A DNA stretch of 64,000 bases from Microbacterium aoyamense (lineage in GTDB: Bacteria > Actinomycetota > Actinomycetes > Actinomycetales > Microbacteriaceae). The notes beneath the pieces are model-generated. The model saw nothing but the letters and a program-made list of their open reading frames with translations. It ran no database searches and was not told where the DNA came from. Within the stretch, counting starts at the first letter, position 1. Every line of letters begins with the position of its first letter. The stretch is from the NCBI RefSeq assembly GCF_023155855.1, contig NZ_JAKNUT010000005.1:273370-337369 (forward strand). Direction: 5' to 3'. Positions 1 through 8,616 of the stretch are shown piece after piece. The position numbers and the translations under genes were made by a program.

Positions 1-957
1 GCGGCGCTCGCGGCCTCGCTCTCCTCTCCTCAGCCAAGCGCGGTTGCCGAGCAGAGGACTGAATCGCCCGGCACCGTCCTCGCCTCGTCAGATCCCCTTG
101 CCCGGGCAGAGGGCGCACCGGCGATCGAGTTCCGCGATGTGCGGTTCGCCTATCCCGAAGCCGTCGTCGCCGCGCGGCGCAAGGCCGAGTCCGAAGCACT
201 CAGCGCCCTCGAGGCAGCCCACGTCGACACTTCGAGCGTGACGCTGCCCGACGCGCCCGGAGGCGCCGTTCCCGACCGCGATGTGCTGCGGGGGGTCTCG
301 TTCGCGGTGCCGCGCGGCGCGCGGGTCGCACTGGTCGGCCCGTCGGGCGCGGGCAAGAGCACGACGCTCGCGCTCATCGAGCGCTTCTACGACCCGACGG
401 CGGGCGCGATCCTGCTCGACGGCGTGGACGTGCGCGCGATCGATCGCGCGGCGCTGCGCGCCCAGCTCGGCTATGTGGAGCAGGATGCCCCGACCCTCGC
501 CGGCACGATCGGAGACAATCTGCGCCTCGCGTCGCCCGAGGCATCCGATCAGGAATGCGAAGCCGTGCTGCGGGCCGTCAACCTCGGCGAGGTGCTCGAC
601 CGAAGTGACCTCGGCCTCGACGCCCCGGTCGGCGAATCGGGCGTCATGCTCTCGGGCGGCGAGCGCCAGCGGCTGGCGATCGCCCGCGCGTTGCTGGCCG
701 CTCCCCCGATCCTGCTGCTCGACGAGTCGACGTCATCCCTCGACGGGCTCAACGAGCAGCGCATGCGCGAGGCGATCGATGCCGTCACTGCGGGCCGGAC
801 GCTCATCGTGATCGCGCACCGCCTGTCGACCGTCGTCGACAGCGACCTGATCGTCGTGATGGATCACGGGTCGGTCGTCGGTCAGGGCACGCACTCCGAG
901 CTCGTCCAGTCCACACCGCTGTACCGCGATCTCGCGAAGCACCAACTGCTCGTGTGA
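1..957 (+). CDS. ABC exporter, ATP-binding half (5' end outside window)
   Basis: The reading frame is open from base 1, so this is the C-terminal 318 residues of a larger protein. It is a nucleotide-binding domain of an ABC exporter: Walker A GPSGAGKST near visible residue 113, a Q-loop region (GYVEQDAP), signature LSGGERQRLAIARAL, Walker B ILLLDEST with the catalytic Glu, and the switch His in AHRLST. The membrane domain is expected upstream, outside the window. One oddity is an insertion of roughly 40 residues, charged and Ala-rich, between the opening strand (FRDVRFAYP) and the strand that leads into Walker A (VLRGVSFAVPRG), where exporters normally have only a few residues. The substrate cannot be inferred. 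The next gene, pckG, is convergent. Confidence 0.93.
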   Translation, partial: AALAASLSSPQPSAVAEQRTESPGTVLASSDPLARAEGAPAIEFRDVRFAYPEAVVAARRKAESEALSALEAAHVDTSSVTLPDAPGGAVPDRDVLRGVSFAVPRGARVALVGPSGAGKSTTLALIERFYDPTAGAILLDGVDVRAIDRAALRAQLGYVEQDAPTLAGTIGDNLRLASPEASDQECEAVLRAVNLGEVLDRSDLGLDAPVGESGVMLSGGERQRLAIARALLAAPPILLLDESTSSLDGLNEQRMREAIDAVTAGRTLIVIAHRLSTVVDSDLIVVMDHGSVVGQGTHSELVQSTPLYRDLAKHQLLV

Positions 958-999
958 CTGCGAGCCGCGTCACTGCCGAACTCACATACTCTCCGCGAC

Positions 1000-1050
1000 C
1001 CCACACGGTTCCTGCACGCGAATCGTGTGGGTTCGACGAGAACGTGTGGG
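1000..1050. repeat. Short inverted/direct repeat around a TTCGACGAGAA unit
   Basis: CCCACACG at 1000-1007 faces CGTGTGGG at 1024-1031, and CGTGTGGG recurs at 1043-1050, with GTTCGACGAGAA between the last two. The TTCGACGAGAA unit reappears at 27353-27382, so this looks like a member of a dispersed intergenic repeat type. It lies just downstream of the exporter gene. Confidence 0.5.
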
Positions 1051-1053
1051 TAC

Positions 1054-1093
1054 GGATGCCCCGGCCCGCCGCGATGGCGGGGCCGGGGCATCC
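1054..1093. terminator. Bidirectional GC-rich hairpin between convergent genes
   Basis: A 17-bp stem (GGATGCCCCGGCCCGCC at 1054-1070 against 1076-1093, one bulged G) with a 5-nt loop. It separates the exporter gene (+) from pckG (-), so it can serve both strands. There is no U-tract, as is common in high-GC actinobacteria. A near copy stands at 48591-48629. Confidence 0.75.
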
Positions 1094-1104
1094 GGAATCC
1101 GACG

Positions 1105-2982
1105 TCAGGCGCGCTGCAGGCGGTACCGCAGTGCGGCCAGCTCGGCCCACAGGGGCGCGGGCACGCGGCCTTCGAAGGTCTGGTAGAACTCCTCGGTCAG
1201 CTCGGCCTCGCGCAGCCACGAGTCGACGTCGATCGCGAAGAGCGCGTCGAGGTCCGCCTGCGGCACCTCGATGCCGTCGAGGTCGATGTCGTCCGTGAGC
1301 GGCAGGCGCCCGATGGGGCTGTCGACGGCGGCGACCTCGCCCTCGATGCGACGGATGATCCAGTCGACGACGCGCGCGTTGTCGCCGAAGCCGGGCCAGA
1401 GGAAGCGGCCGTCGGCGCCCTTGCGGAACCAGTTGACCTGGAAGATGCGCGGCGCGCGGTCGAAGCGGAGCTTCTGGCCGATCTTGAGCCAGTGGCCGAA
1501 GTAGTCGGCCATGTTGTAGCCGCAGAACGGCAGCATCGCGAAGGGATCGCGGCGCAGTTCGCCGACCGTGCCCTCGGCGGCGGCCGTGCGCTCGGACGAG
1601 ATGTTCGAGCCCATGAAGACGCCGTGCGTCCAGTCCGTCGCCTCGACGACCAACGGCACGTTGGTCGCGCGGCGTCCGCCGAAGAGGATCGCGTCGAGCG
1701 GCACGCCCTCGGGCGAGTCCCAGTCGTCGGCGATCTGCGGGCACTGGGCGGCGGCGACGGTGAAGCGCGAGTTCGGGTGCGCGGCGGGACGACCGGATGC
1801 CGGGGTCCACGCGTTGCCCTCCCAGTCGGTGAGCTCGGCGGGCGCCTCGTCGGTCAGGCCCTCCCACCACACGTCGCCGTCGGGGCGCAGCGCGACGTTC
1901 GTGAAGATCGTGTTGCCCCACAGCGTCTCGACCGCGGCGACGTTCGTCGACTCGCCCGTTCCGGGCGCCACGCCGAAGAAGCCGGCCTCGGGGTTGATCG
2001 CCCACAGGCGGCCGTCCTCACCGGGACGGAGCCACGCGATGTCGTCACCGAGCGTCTCGACGCGCCAGCCCGGGATCGTGGGGCGCAGCATCGCGAGGTT
2101 CGTCTTGCCGCACGCCGACGGGAATGCTGCCGCGACGTGGTAGCGGCGACCGGCGGGGTCGATGACCCGGATGAGCAGCATGTGCTCGGCGAGCCATCCC
2201 TCGTTGCGGCCGATGACCGACGCGATGCGCAGCGCGAAGCACTTCTTCGCGAGGATCGCGTTGCCGCCGTATCCCGAACCGAACGACCACACCTCGAGCG
2301 TCTCGGGGAAGTGCACGATGTACTTCTCGTCGTTGCACGGCCACGCGACGTCCGCTTCGCCCGCGGCCAACGGGGCGCCGACGGTGTGCACCGTCTTGAC
2401 CCACGCGGCTCCGTCGGCGATCTCGGCGAGCACAGCGGTGCCGACGCGCGTCATGATGCCGATCGAGGTGACGGCGTACGCGCTGTCCGTGATCTGCACG
2501 CCGATGTGCGAGAGCGGTCCGCCCACGGCTCCCATCGAGAACGGCACGACGTACATCGTGCGGCCGCGCATCGAGCCCTCGAAGAGCGGCGTGATCGTCG
2601 CGCGGATCTCGTCCGGAGCGGCCCAGTTGTTCGTGGGGCCGGCGTCCTCGGGACGCTCCGACGCGATGAACGTGCGCCCCTCGGTGCGGGCGACGTCACT
2701 CGGGTGCGAACGGGCGAGGTATGAGCCGGGGCGCCACTCGGGGTTGAGCTTGATGAGCTTGCCCTCGTCGACCATCTCGCGAAGGAGCGCGTCGTTCTCT
2801 GCACGCGAGCCGTCGACCCAGTGGACGCGGGCGGGCTGCGTCAGCGCGGCGATCTCGTCGACCCACGCCATCAGCTCGGCGAGACCTTCGCCGACGGGGC
2901 GCATGCCGAAGGAACGGGTCATGGCGGGCATCGGTGCTCCGGAAGTCGGGGTGGGGCGCGTGAAGATGTCGGCCAGTGCCAT
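1105..2982 (-). CDS. pckG: Phosphoenolpyruvate carboxykinase (GTP)
   Basis: Catalyses oxaloacetate + GTP to phosphoenolpyruvate + CO2 + GDP, linking the TCA cycle to gluconeogenesis in the cytoplasm. The protein has 625 residues, normal for the GTP-dependent family. The kinase loop FPSACGKTN is at residues 287-295, followed by GDDIAWL, and the C-terminal half carries the family segment [20 protein letters not shown]. The ATG at 2982 is chosen over the in-frame upstream codon at 3066 because GAGGAG lies 6 nt before it and homology begins there. The gene is divergent from a RamB-like regulator 121 bp away. In Corynebacterium RamB-type proteins control carbon-metabolism genes, so local regulation of pckG by its neighbour is plausible but not shown. 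Confidence 0.97.
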   Translation of the reverse strand: MALADIFTRPTPTSGAPMPAMTRSFGMRPVGEGLAELMAWVDEIAALTQPARVHWVDGSRAENDALLREMVDEGKLIKLNPEWRPGSYLARSHPSDVARTEGRTFIASERPEDAGPTNNWAAPDEIRATITPLFEGSMRGRTMYVVPFSMGAVGGPLSHIGVQITDSAYAVTSIGIMTRVGTAVLAEIADGAAWVKTVHTVGAPLAAGEADVAWPCNDEKYIVHFPETLEVWSFGSGYGGNAILAKKCFALRIASVIGRNEGWLAEHMLLIRVIDPAGRRYHVAAAFPSACGKTNLAMLRPTIPGWRVETLGDDIAWLRPGEDGRLWAINPEAGFFGVAPGTGESTNVAAVETLWGNTIFTNVALRPDGDVWWEGLTDEAPAELTDWEGNAWTPASGRPAAHPNSRFTVAAAQCPQIADDWDSPEGVPLDAILFGGRRATNVPLVVEATDWTHGVFMGSNISSERTAAAEGTVGELRRDPFAMLPFCGYNMADYFGHWLKIGQKLRFDRAPRIFQVNWFRKGADGRFLWPGFGDNARVVDWIIRRIEGEVAAVDSPIGRLPLTDDIDLDGIEVPQADLDALFAIDVDSWLREAELTEEFYQTFEGRVPAPLWAELAALRYRLQRA

Positions 2983-3091
2983 GGGTCGCTCCTCTGCGAT
3001 CGAGTGAACAGATTTAGGTTCTCCTCCACTTTGACGCGGGATGGATGCCTCTTCCCACCGGATCACGTGTCAAGAGTTGCGATTCTTTCCG

Positions 3092-3097
3092 TATCAT
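3092..3097 (+). promoter_or_regulatory. -10 box of a leaderless ramB-like transcript
   Basis: TATCAT ends 6 nt before the ATG at 3104. A possible -35 (TGTCAA, 3068-3073) stands 18 bp upstream. The spacing predicts transcription starting at or next to the ATG. Confidence 0.6.
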
Positions 3098-3103
3098 GAA
3101 GGA

Positions 3104-4543
3104 ATGCCGACCGCGATCGAACTGTCCACGCTGGGCCACCGCATCCGCCACCACCGCGTGTCGAACGGATACACCCTCGACGAGCTCGGCGAGCGGGTCG
3201 GCATCGCCGGCAGCCAACTGAGTCTGATCGAGAACGGCAAGCGCGAACCGAAGCTCTCCGTCCTGCAGGCCATCGCCACGGCGACCGGCGTCGAGGTCAC
3301 GGACCTGCTGTCGAACGAGCCGCCCAATCGCCGCGCGGCTCTCGAGATCGAGCTCGAACGCGCGCAGGCGGGATCGGTCTTCCGTCGGCTCGGCATCGCA
3401 CCGGTCAAGGTCACGAAGGGCATGCCCGACGAGACGATCGAGTCGGTGCTCGGCCTTCACCGTGAGTTGCAGCGTCGCGAGCGCGAGGCGATCGCGACGC
3501 CCGAAGAGGCCCGGCGCGCCAACACCGGGATGCGCCTGCGCATGCGCGAGGTCGACAACCACCTGCCCGAGATCGAGAAGCTCGCCGAGAAGCAGCTGTG
3601 GGCGGCGGGGCACCGTACGGGGGCTCTGACGCACCGCACCGTGAGCATCATGGCCGAGCAGCTCGGCTTCGAGCTCATCTACGCGGGCGACCTGCCCCAC
3701 TCCGCCCGCTCGGTCACCGACCTCGAGAACGGCCGCATCTATCTGCCCCCGGCATCCATCCCCGGCGGCCACGGCCTGCGGTCGATGGCGCTGCAGGCCA
3801 TGGCCCACCGCCTGCTCGGCCACACTCCACCGACCGACTACGCCGACTTCCTGCAGCAGCGGCTCGAGATCAACTATTACGCGGCCTGCTGCCTCATGCC
3901 CGAGACCGCCTCGGTCGCGTTCCTCACGCAGGCGAAGAAGGATCGCAACCTCGCCGTCGAGGACTTCCGCGATGCGTTCGGGGTCACGCACGAAGCGGCC
4001 GGCATGCGCATGACCAACCTGCTGACGGTGCACCTCGGCATCCCGCTGCACTTCCTCCGCGTCGACGGATCCGGGGCGATCTCACGCGTGTACGAGAACG
4101 ACGGACTGCCCCTGCCCCTCGATGTGACCGGTGCCGTCGAAGGCCAGATCGTGTGCCGCAGGTTCCTCGCGCGCGCCGCGTTCGAGGAGCAGAACCGCAC
4201 GACCGAGCACTACCAGTACACAGACACTCCGGGCGGGACGTTCTGGTGCTCGACCCAGACCGGCACGACGGCCGACGGCGAGTTCTCGATCACGGTCGGC
4301 GTGCCGTTCGACGACGCGAAGTGGTTCCGCGGGCGCGAGACGCCGATGCGCGGCGTCTCGACGTGCCCCGACGAGTCGTGCTGCCGAAAGCCCGCCCCCG
4401 ACCTCACCGAGCGCTGGGCCGGGAAGGCCTGGCCCAGCGCCCGCGTGCACCAGTACATGTTCTCGCCGCTTCCGCGCGGCGCGTTCCCGGGAGTGGATGA
4501 CGGCGAGGTGTACGACTTCCTCGAACGCCACGCTCAGGGCTGA
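3104..4543 (+). CDS. RamB-type XRE regulator with IrrE/ImmA-like domain
   Basis: A 479-residue regulator with the architecture of Corynebacterium RamB / Mycobacterium Rv0465c. An XRE helix-turn-helix occupies about residues 8-65 (ELGERVGIAGSQLSLIENG), then an IrrE/ImmA-like (DUF955) region at about 160-300, then a C-terminal DUF2083-like part. The metallopeptidase motif is degenerate: the expected HExxH reads MAHRLLGH without Glu, so it is probably a sensor fold rather than a protease. A Cys-rich stretch (STCPDESCCRKP, about residues 425-436) could bind metal or sense redox. The start at 3104 fits a leaderless promoter. Characterised relatives control acetate, propionate and glyoxylate-cycle genes, and divergent pckG is a natural target candidate. 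The 3' end overlaps the convergent DUF4436 gene by 10 bp. Confidence 0.88.
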   Translation: MPTAIELSTLGHRIRHHRVSNGYTLDELGERVGIAGSQLSLIENGKREPKLSVLQAIATATGVEVTDLLSNEPPNRRAALEIELERAQAGSVFRRLGIAPVKVTKGMPDETIESVLGLHRELQRREREAIATPEEARRANTGMRLRMREVDNHLPEIEKLAEKQLWAAGHRTGALTHRTVSIMAEQLGFELIYAGDLPHSARSVTDLENGRIYLPPASIPGGHGLRSMALQAMAHRLLGHTPPTDYADFLQQRLEINYYAACCLMPETASVAFLTQAKKDRNLAVEDFRDAFGVTHEAAGMRMTNLLTVHLGIPLHFLRVDGSGAISRVYENDGLPLPLDVTGAVEGQIVCRRFLARAAFEEQNRTTEHYQYTDTPGGTFWCSTQTGTTADGEFSITVGVPFDDAKWFRGRETPMRGVSTCPDESCCRKPAPDLTERWAGKAWPSARVHQYMFSPLPRGAFPGVDDGEVYDFLERHAQG

Positions 4544-5421
4544 AGCTTCTCCCCCGGCGGCGCCCATCTGCTCCACGCGAGCACGTAGATCACGAGGCTC
4601 GCGACGAGACCCGCGACGACCCAGAGCACGACGAGATAGTCGACCCACGACCCGATGGGCGGTGCGCCCGGGAGGAATCCGCGCAGGGGGAGCGTCGCGA
4701 ACAGCATCGCGGCGATCCAGCTCATGAGCGTGACCTCGGCCTTCTTCTCTCCGCGATACACGCGGATGGCGACGGTGAGTCCCACGACCGTGAGAACGAT
4801 CATGAGAGCCAGGATGACGAGCCCGAACGCGATCGTCGCCGCCGAACGCTCGGCGGTGAGCAGAATGCGGTCGACGGGCTCGCCGTCCACCTCGACGCGA
4901 CTGTCGCCGGGAACCTGTTCCTCCGTGAAGGTCCAGCCGGGCACGTGCGCTTCGCCGCACAGATTCACCGGGATGTCCGAGCGCCGGTCGCCCTCGCCGG
5001 CGATCATCACGAGCGTGAAGTCCGCGACGTGCCGGTCGAACGGCCACCGCTCGATCTCGCCGCTCGAGATGAGCCGTACGGAGACGCGCGAAGGGGGATC
5101 GCCGGGCTCGAAGTCGAACGTCGACTCGGCGTCGGCACCGTCGACGAAGAGCGTCACGGGCTCGACGGGAAGTCCGTCTTCACCGCCGGCCGAGCCGAAA
5201 GATCGGATCGTGAAGGTCACGGCCGTGCGCTCGGCCGAGGCATCCACCGCCGTCGGGATCATCTCGATCTGCGCATGACCGGGCGCGGGCTCATCGACGC
5301 AGCCCTCGCGATCGCGATCGCTGATCGCATAGAGCGCGACCACGACCCCGTACACGAGCACGAACGCGACGATGATCACGGCGACGAGTCGCCGCCCGCT
5401 CAGCTTCGCCCCCGCCGCCAC
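4534..5421 (-). CDS. DUF4436 family membrane protein
   Basis: A 295-residue protein of the DUF4436 family, function unknown. One N-terminal membrane segment (about residues 10-32) precedes an extracytoplasmic beta-rich domain of about 150 residues containing the motif WPFDRHVADF and two Cys (in DREGCVDEP and VNLCGEA). It is followed by three hydrophobic segments near the C-terminus (about 195-220, 230-250, 258-282). The start codon is GTG at 5421, with CACACT ending 6 nt upstream, which fits the leaderless pattern of this window. It overlaps the ramB-like gene tail to tail by 10 bp. Confidence 0.8.
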   Translation of the reverse strand: MAAGAKLSGRRLVAVIIVAFVLVYGVVVALYAISDRDREGCVDEPAPGHAQIEMIPTAVDASAERTAVTFTIRSFGSAGGEDGLPVEPVTLFVDGADAESTFDFEPGDPPSRVSVRLISSGEIERWPFDRHVADFTLVMIAGEGDRRSDIPVNLCGEAHVPGWTFTEEQVPGDSRVEVDGEPVDRILLTAERSAATIAFGLVILALMIVLTVVGLTVAIRVYRGEKKAEVTLMSWIAAMLFATLPLRGFLPGAPPIGSWVDYLVVLWVVAGLVASLVIYVLAWSRWAPPGEKLQP

Positions 5422-5445
5422 GGGTTCAGTGTGGCAGAACGGCCC

Positions 5446-6531
5446 TCACGCGGTCACGAAACGGCGGTAGCGCGCGAGGGCGTCGACGACCTCGGCGTGG
5501 GTCGCTGCATCCGGCGCGAACAGCTCGGGCAGCGGATCGTCCTCGTGCCGCCCCACTGCCAGCGAATGCGTCCAGACGCCGATGATCGCTCCGCGCGCCA
5601 GGATCACGGGGCGAACCATCCCGTTGACCCCCGGACCGACGGCGGCGAGGAACTCGGGTGAGCACGAGACCGTGCGATCGGCGTACGAGATGTAGTACTC
5701 CTCGAACGGCGGCAGCGCGACGACCTCGTGCGCGTTCGGCGAGCGGCGCGGTCGCGGACCGGCGGCGACGTAGGTCTGCTCTGGTCCGTCATCGGTGACG
5801 ATGAGGCGATCGGATGCCGCGGCCGCGCTCTCCGCGGCCCGCGCGACGCCGAGCGGCAGGCCGCTCCACCACGCGAAGTCGCGCGCGCCCGCGGGCCCGT
5901 GCGACGCGATGAAGCGGACGAAGAACTCGGCGAGCGGATCGGCGGGGGCCGCGGCATCCGGAATCCACTCGTCGACGAGCACGAAGTACTGCTCCCGCGT
6001 CGGTGCACCGTCGCGCGGGACGACGGGACCCTGCACGATCACGGGATTCATCGAGAGCCGGGTGAGCACGTGGTAGCTGCGCTGACCGGCGGTCGGCACG
6101 CCGCCGGCGTCGAAGGCGGCGAAGAGCTCCTTACGGGTGAGCTGATCGCGTCCGCGCAGCGCGGCGCGGGCGATGCGCTCGGCGCGGACGACGACCTCGT
6201 CGTCGATGCCCTCCCGACGGTGGACGGCCGCCCCCTGGCGGATCTGCCGCTCCCCCGTGAGGCCCAGGACCCAGCCGAGGTCGGCGGCGGGGATCGCATG
6301 GATCGTGCCGCGCATCGTCCAGGACCGCACGATCTCGCCGCGATCGAACGCGGCGTCGACCTCGCGCATCGTCGGATCGCCCTTCGTGCGCGCGGCGAGC
6401 GCGAGTCTGCCACCCCAGAACTCCTGCGCCTGCACAGCCAGCATGTGCCGGGCGGCGTCGGTGACGTTCTGCGCAGGCGCACTCAGCCGATGCGAGCGCA
6501 GACGCTCCTCGATGACCTTCTCGCGCCTCAT
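5446..6531 (-). CDS. HTH_42 winged-helix protein, AlkZ/YcaQ-type DNA glycosylase candidate
   Basis: A 361-residue protein of the HTH_42 (PF06224) superfamily, often annotated only as winged helix DNA-binding domain protein. The family includes Streptomyces AlkZ and E. coli YcaQ, glycosylases that excise bulky N-alkyl adducts and unhook interstrand crosslinks. Their catalytic QxQ motif is visible here as Q34-A-Q36 (MLAVQAQEFWGG), so base-excision activity is a reasonable prediction. Other family-like segments are SWTMRGTIH and a C-terminal region ending in GAIIGVWTH. The ATG at 6531 is preferred to the GTG at 6549 because CAGGAT ends 6 nt before it. AlkZ proteins sit in antibiotic clusters, whereas this one sits among housekeeping genes, so the substrate could be environmental damage. 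Confidence 0.72.
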   Translation of the reverse strand: MRREKVIEERLRSHRLSAPAQNVTDAARHMLAVQAQEFWGGRLALAARTKGDPTMREVDAAFDRGEIVRSWTMRGTIHAIPAADLGWVLGLTGERQIRQGAAVHRREGIDDEVVVRAERIARAALRGRDQLTRKELFAAFDAGGVPTAGQRSYHVLTRLSMNPVIVQGPVVPRDGAPTREQYFVLVDEWIPDAAAPADPLAEFFVRFIASHGPAGARDFAWWSGLPLGVARAAESAAAASDRLIVTDDGPEQTYVAAGPRPRRSPNAHEVVALPPFEEYYISYADRTVSCSPEFLAAVGPGVNGMVRPVILARGAIIGVWTHSLAVGRHEDDPLPELFAPDAATHAEVVDALARYRRFVTA

Positions 6532-6582
6532 GCCGCCATCCTGACGCACAACGCGGACACGGAGCGTCCGTGACGACGCGCG

Positions 6583-8085
6583 TCAGCTGTACGGGTTCGC
6601 GGTGAGCGTGTACTTGGTCTGGAGGTACTCGTGGATGCCTTCGGCTCCGCCCTCGCGGCCGAGCCCCGACATCTTCCAGCCGCCGAAGGGTGCGGCCGCG
6701 TTCGAGACGACGCCGACGTTGAGGCCCATCATCCCGGTCTCGAGGCGGTCGATCATGCGCTGCCCGCGGCTGAGGCTCTCGGTGAAGACGTACGACACGA
6801 GTCCGTACTCCGTGTCGTTCGCGATGCGCACGGCGTCGTCCTCGGTGTCGAACGGGACGATCGCGAGCACGGGTCCGAAGATCTCCTCCCGCAGGATGTC
6901 GCTGCCGGCCTGCACGTCGGTGATAACGGTCGGCTCGTAGAAGGTGCCCGCGCTCAGGGTGTCGTCGCCGTCGGGGCGCTGCCCGCCCGTGCGCAGCGTC
7001 GCACCGCGCTCGATCGCGTCGCCGACGAGCTCCTCGGCCTTCGCGACGGCCTTGTCGTCGATGAGCGGGCCGATCTGCACGCCGTCCTCGGTGCCGCGGC
7101 CGATCCGCATGGCCTGGACGCGCTCGGTCACACGGTTCGCGAACTCCTCCGCCACCGACCGGTGCACGATGAACCGGTTCGCCGCCGTGCACGCCTGACC
7201 GATGTTGCGGAACTTCGCGAGCATCGCCCCGTCGACCGCTTTGTCGAGGTCCGCGTCCTCGAACACCACGAACGGCGCATTGCCCCCGAGCTCCATCGAC
7301 GTGCGCAGCACGCCCTGCGCCGCCTGCTCAAGCAGGCGCTGGCCCACCGACGTCGAGCCGGTGAACGACAGCTTGCGCAGCCGCGGGTCGCGGATGATCG
7401 GCTCCGACACGGCGCCCGATGTCGAGGTCGTGAAGACGTTGACGACGCCCGCAGGGAGCCCTGCGTCTTGGAGCAGCTTCGCGAAGTACAGGGTCGTGAG
7501 GGGCGTGAGCTCGGCCGGCTTGATGACGACGGTGCAGCCTGCGGCGAGCGCCGGCGCGATCTTGCGCGTCGCCATCGCGAGCGGGAAGTTCCACGGCGTG
7601 ATGAGGAAGCACGGACCGACCGGGTGCTGCGACACGATCATGCGACCGGTGCCCTCGGGGTTCGCTCCGTAGCGGCCCTGGACTCGAGCGGTCTCTTCGC
7701 TGAACCAGCGCAGGAACTCGCCGCCGTACCCGACCTCGCCACGCGCCTCGGCGAGCGGTTTGCCCATCTCGATCGTCATCAGCAGCGCGAAGTCCTCCTT
7801 GCGCTCCTGCAGCAGATCGAACGCGCGGCGCAGGATCTCGGCGCGCTCGCGCGCCGGGGTCTTCGCCCAGTCGTCGGCCGCGGCGACGGCGGCGTCGAGC
7901 GCCGCCTTGCCGTCCTCGGGCGACGCGTCGGCGATCGTCTTGACGACGCGACCCGTCGCGGGGTCGAACACGCGCAGCGTGCGATCGCCGGTCGCGGCGC
8001 GCCATTCGCCGCCGATGAACAGGCCGTCCGGAACGGAGGCCAGCAGGTCGGTCTCGCGGGTCTCGGTCACGGTGCTCGCCGCCAT
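6583..8085 (-). CDS. gabD: NAD(P)-dependent succinate-semialdehyde dehydrogenase
   Basis: A 500-residue aldehyde dehydrogenase of the SSADH group, oxidising succinic semialdehyde to succinate. Visible hallmarks: cofactor segment ITPWNFPLAM, FTGSTSVGQ, the general-base Glu in MELGGNAPF, the catalytic Cys in NIGQACTAANRF, and EEIFGPV near the C-terminus. The start has AAGGAG 6 nt upstream. Succinic semialdehyde is the product of HpaI, encoded in the same region at 19743-20543, so this enzyme probably feeds the end of the homoprotocatechuate pathway into the TCA cycle. It is not in the hpa operon. A perfect inverted repeat at 8157-8187 lies 72 bp upstream of the start and suggests its own regulator. 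A GABA-pathway role is equally possible. Confidence 0.88.
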   Translation of the reverse strand: MAASTVTETRETDLLASVPDGLFIGGEWRAATGDRTLRVFDPATGRVVKTIADASPEDGKAALDAAVAAADDWAKTPARERAEILRRAFDLLQERKEDFALLMTIEMGKPLAEARGEVGYGGEFLRWFSEETARVQGRYGANPEGTGRMIVSQHPVGPCFLITPWNFPLAMATRKIAPALAAGCTVVIKPAELTPLTTLYFAKLLQDAGLPAGVVNVFTTSTSGAVSEPIIRDPRLRKLSFTGSTSVGQRLLEQAAQGVLRTSMELGGNAPFVVFEDADLDKAVDGAMLAKFRNIGQACTAANRFIVHRSVAEEFANRVTERVQAMRIGRGTEDGVQIGPLIDDKAVAKAEELVGDAIERGATLRTGGQRPDGDDTLSAGTFYEPTVITDVQAGSDILREEIFGPVLAIVPFDTEDDAVRIANDTEYGLVSYVFTESLSRGQRMIDRLETGMMGLNVGVVSNAAAPFGGWKMSGLGREGGAEGIHEYLQTKYTLTANPYS

Positions 8086-8156
8086 CGGTGCTCCTTCGTC
8101 GCAGTTCGGGATGCCGCGGCATCCATCGTCACTTCATTCTGTCGACACCGGAGAGG

Positions 8157-8187
8157 CGGTTCGATGTACAGGTCGTACATCGAACCG
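8157..8187. promoter_or_regulatory. Perfect 13-bp inverted repeat upstream of gabD
   Basis: CGGTTCGATGTAC (8157-8169) is repeated perfectly in inverse at 8175-8187 around a 5-nt spacer. It lies between the NIPSNAP gene and gabD, and a possible -10 (CAGAAT on the minus strand, about 8136-8141) falls downstream of it. An operator is the favoured reading. A terminator for the NIPSNAP gene is the alternative, though no U-tract follows. A second small palindrome GGATGCCGCGGCATCC lies at 8109-8124. Confidence 0.6.
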
Positions 8188-8214
8188 GGCGCACTGTCCG
8201 TGCGGGAGCGTGAG

Positions 8215-8511
8215 TCAGAACGCGTCGGCGAAGGCGATGTTGTAGACGGCCACGCGCTGCGGGACCCCGGCGAACGCCTCGGCACGGGCATCCGACGCCA
8301 TGTACTCCTTCTCGAGAGCGAGGAACGCCTCCTGGTCGCCCTCGGCGCTGACCGCCCACACGAACTCGTTCGACTCGCGAAGCCCGTAGGCGAACTCGAT
8401 CGCGAAGCCCGCCTCGGGCCGGACGCGCGGCATGCACCCCTGCCACCACGCGACGAACGCGTCGTATTCCCCTTCGACGAGCGTGTAACGGCGCAGCTGA
8501 ATCGTCTTCAT
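8215..8511 (-). CDS. NIPSNAP-like small protein
   Basis: A 98-residue soluble protein starting MKTIQLRRYTLVEGEYDAF, the typical opening of the NIPSNAP/dimeric alpha-beta barrel family, with a central FVWAVSAEGDQEAFLALEKEY. Such proteins are often found near aromatic or aldehyde catabolic genes, but the biochemical function is not established. It begins at the ATG at 8511, the last possible start in a much longer open frame, with TATAGA four bases upstream. It is divergent from the TPP enzyme gene (106 bp apart) and may share its regulation. Confidence 0.72.
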   Translation of the reverse strand: MKTIQLRRYTLVEGEYDAFVAWWQGCMPRVRPEAGFAIEFAYGLRESNEFVWAVSAEGDQEAFLALEKEYMASDARAEAFAGVPQRVAVYNIAFADAF

Positions 8512-8616
8512 GACTTCTATACTGGCCGTGTCCGGCGGCTCGTTCCGCCGGTGCTCGAAAAAAGGGCACGCCAGACACATACGGTCTCGATCCGTCTCGT
8601 CTGGAAAGGCATTTCC

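Noticed and set aside
1027..2724. 565-codon plus-strand frame opposite pckG
   Set aside because: Arg/Val/Asp-rich shadow frame of a certain gene; no domain, no ribosome site.
6631..8616. Long open frame upstream of the ThDP enzyme (would give a 1209-residue protein)
   Set aside because: It is antisense to gabD and the NIPSNAP gene, low in complexity, and the ribosome site and homology begin at 8617.
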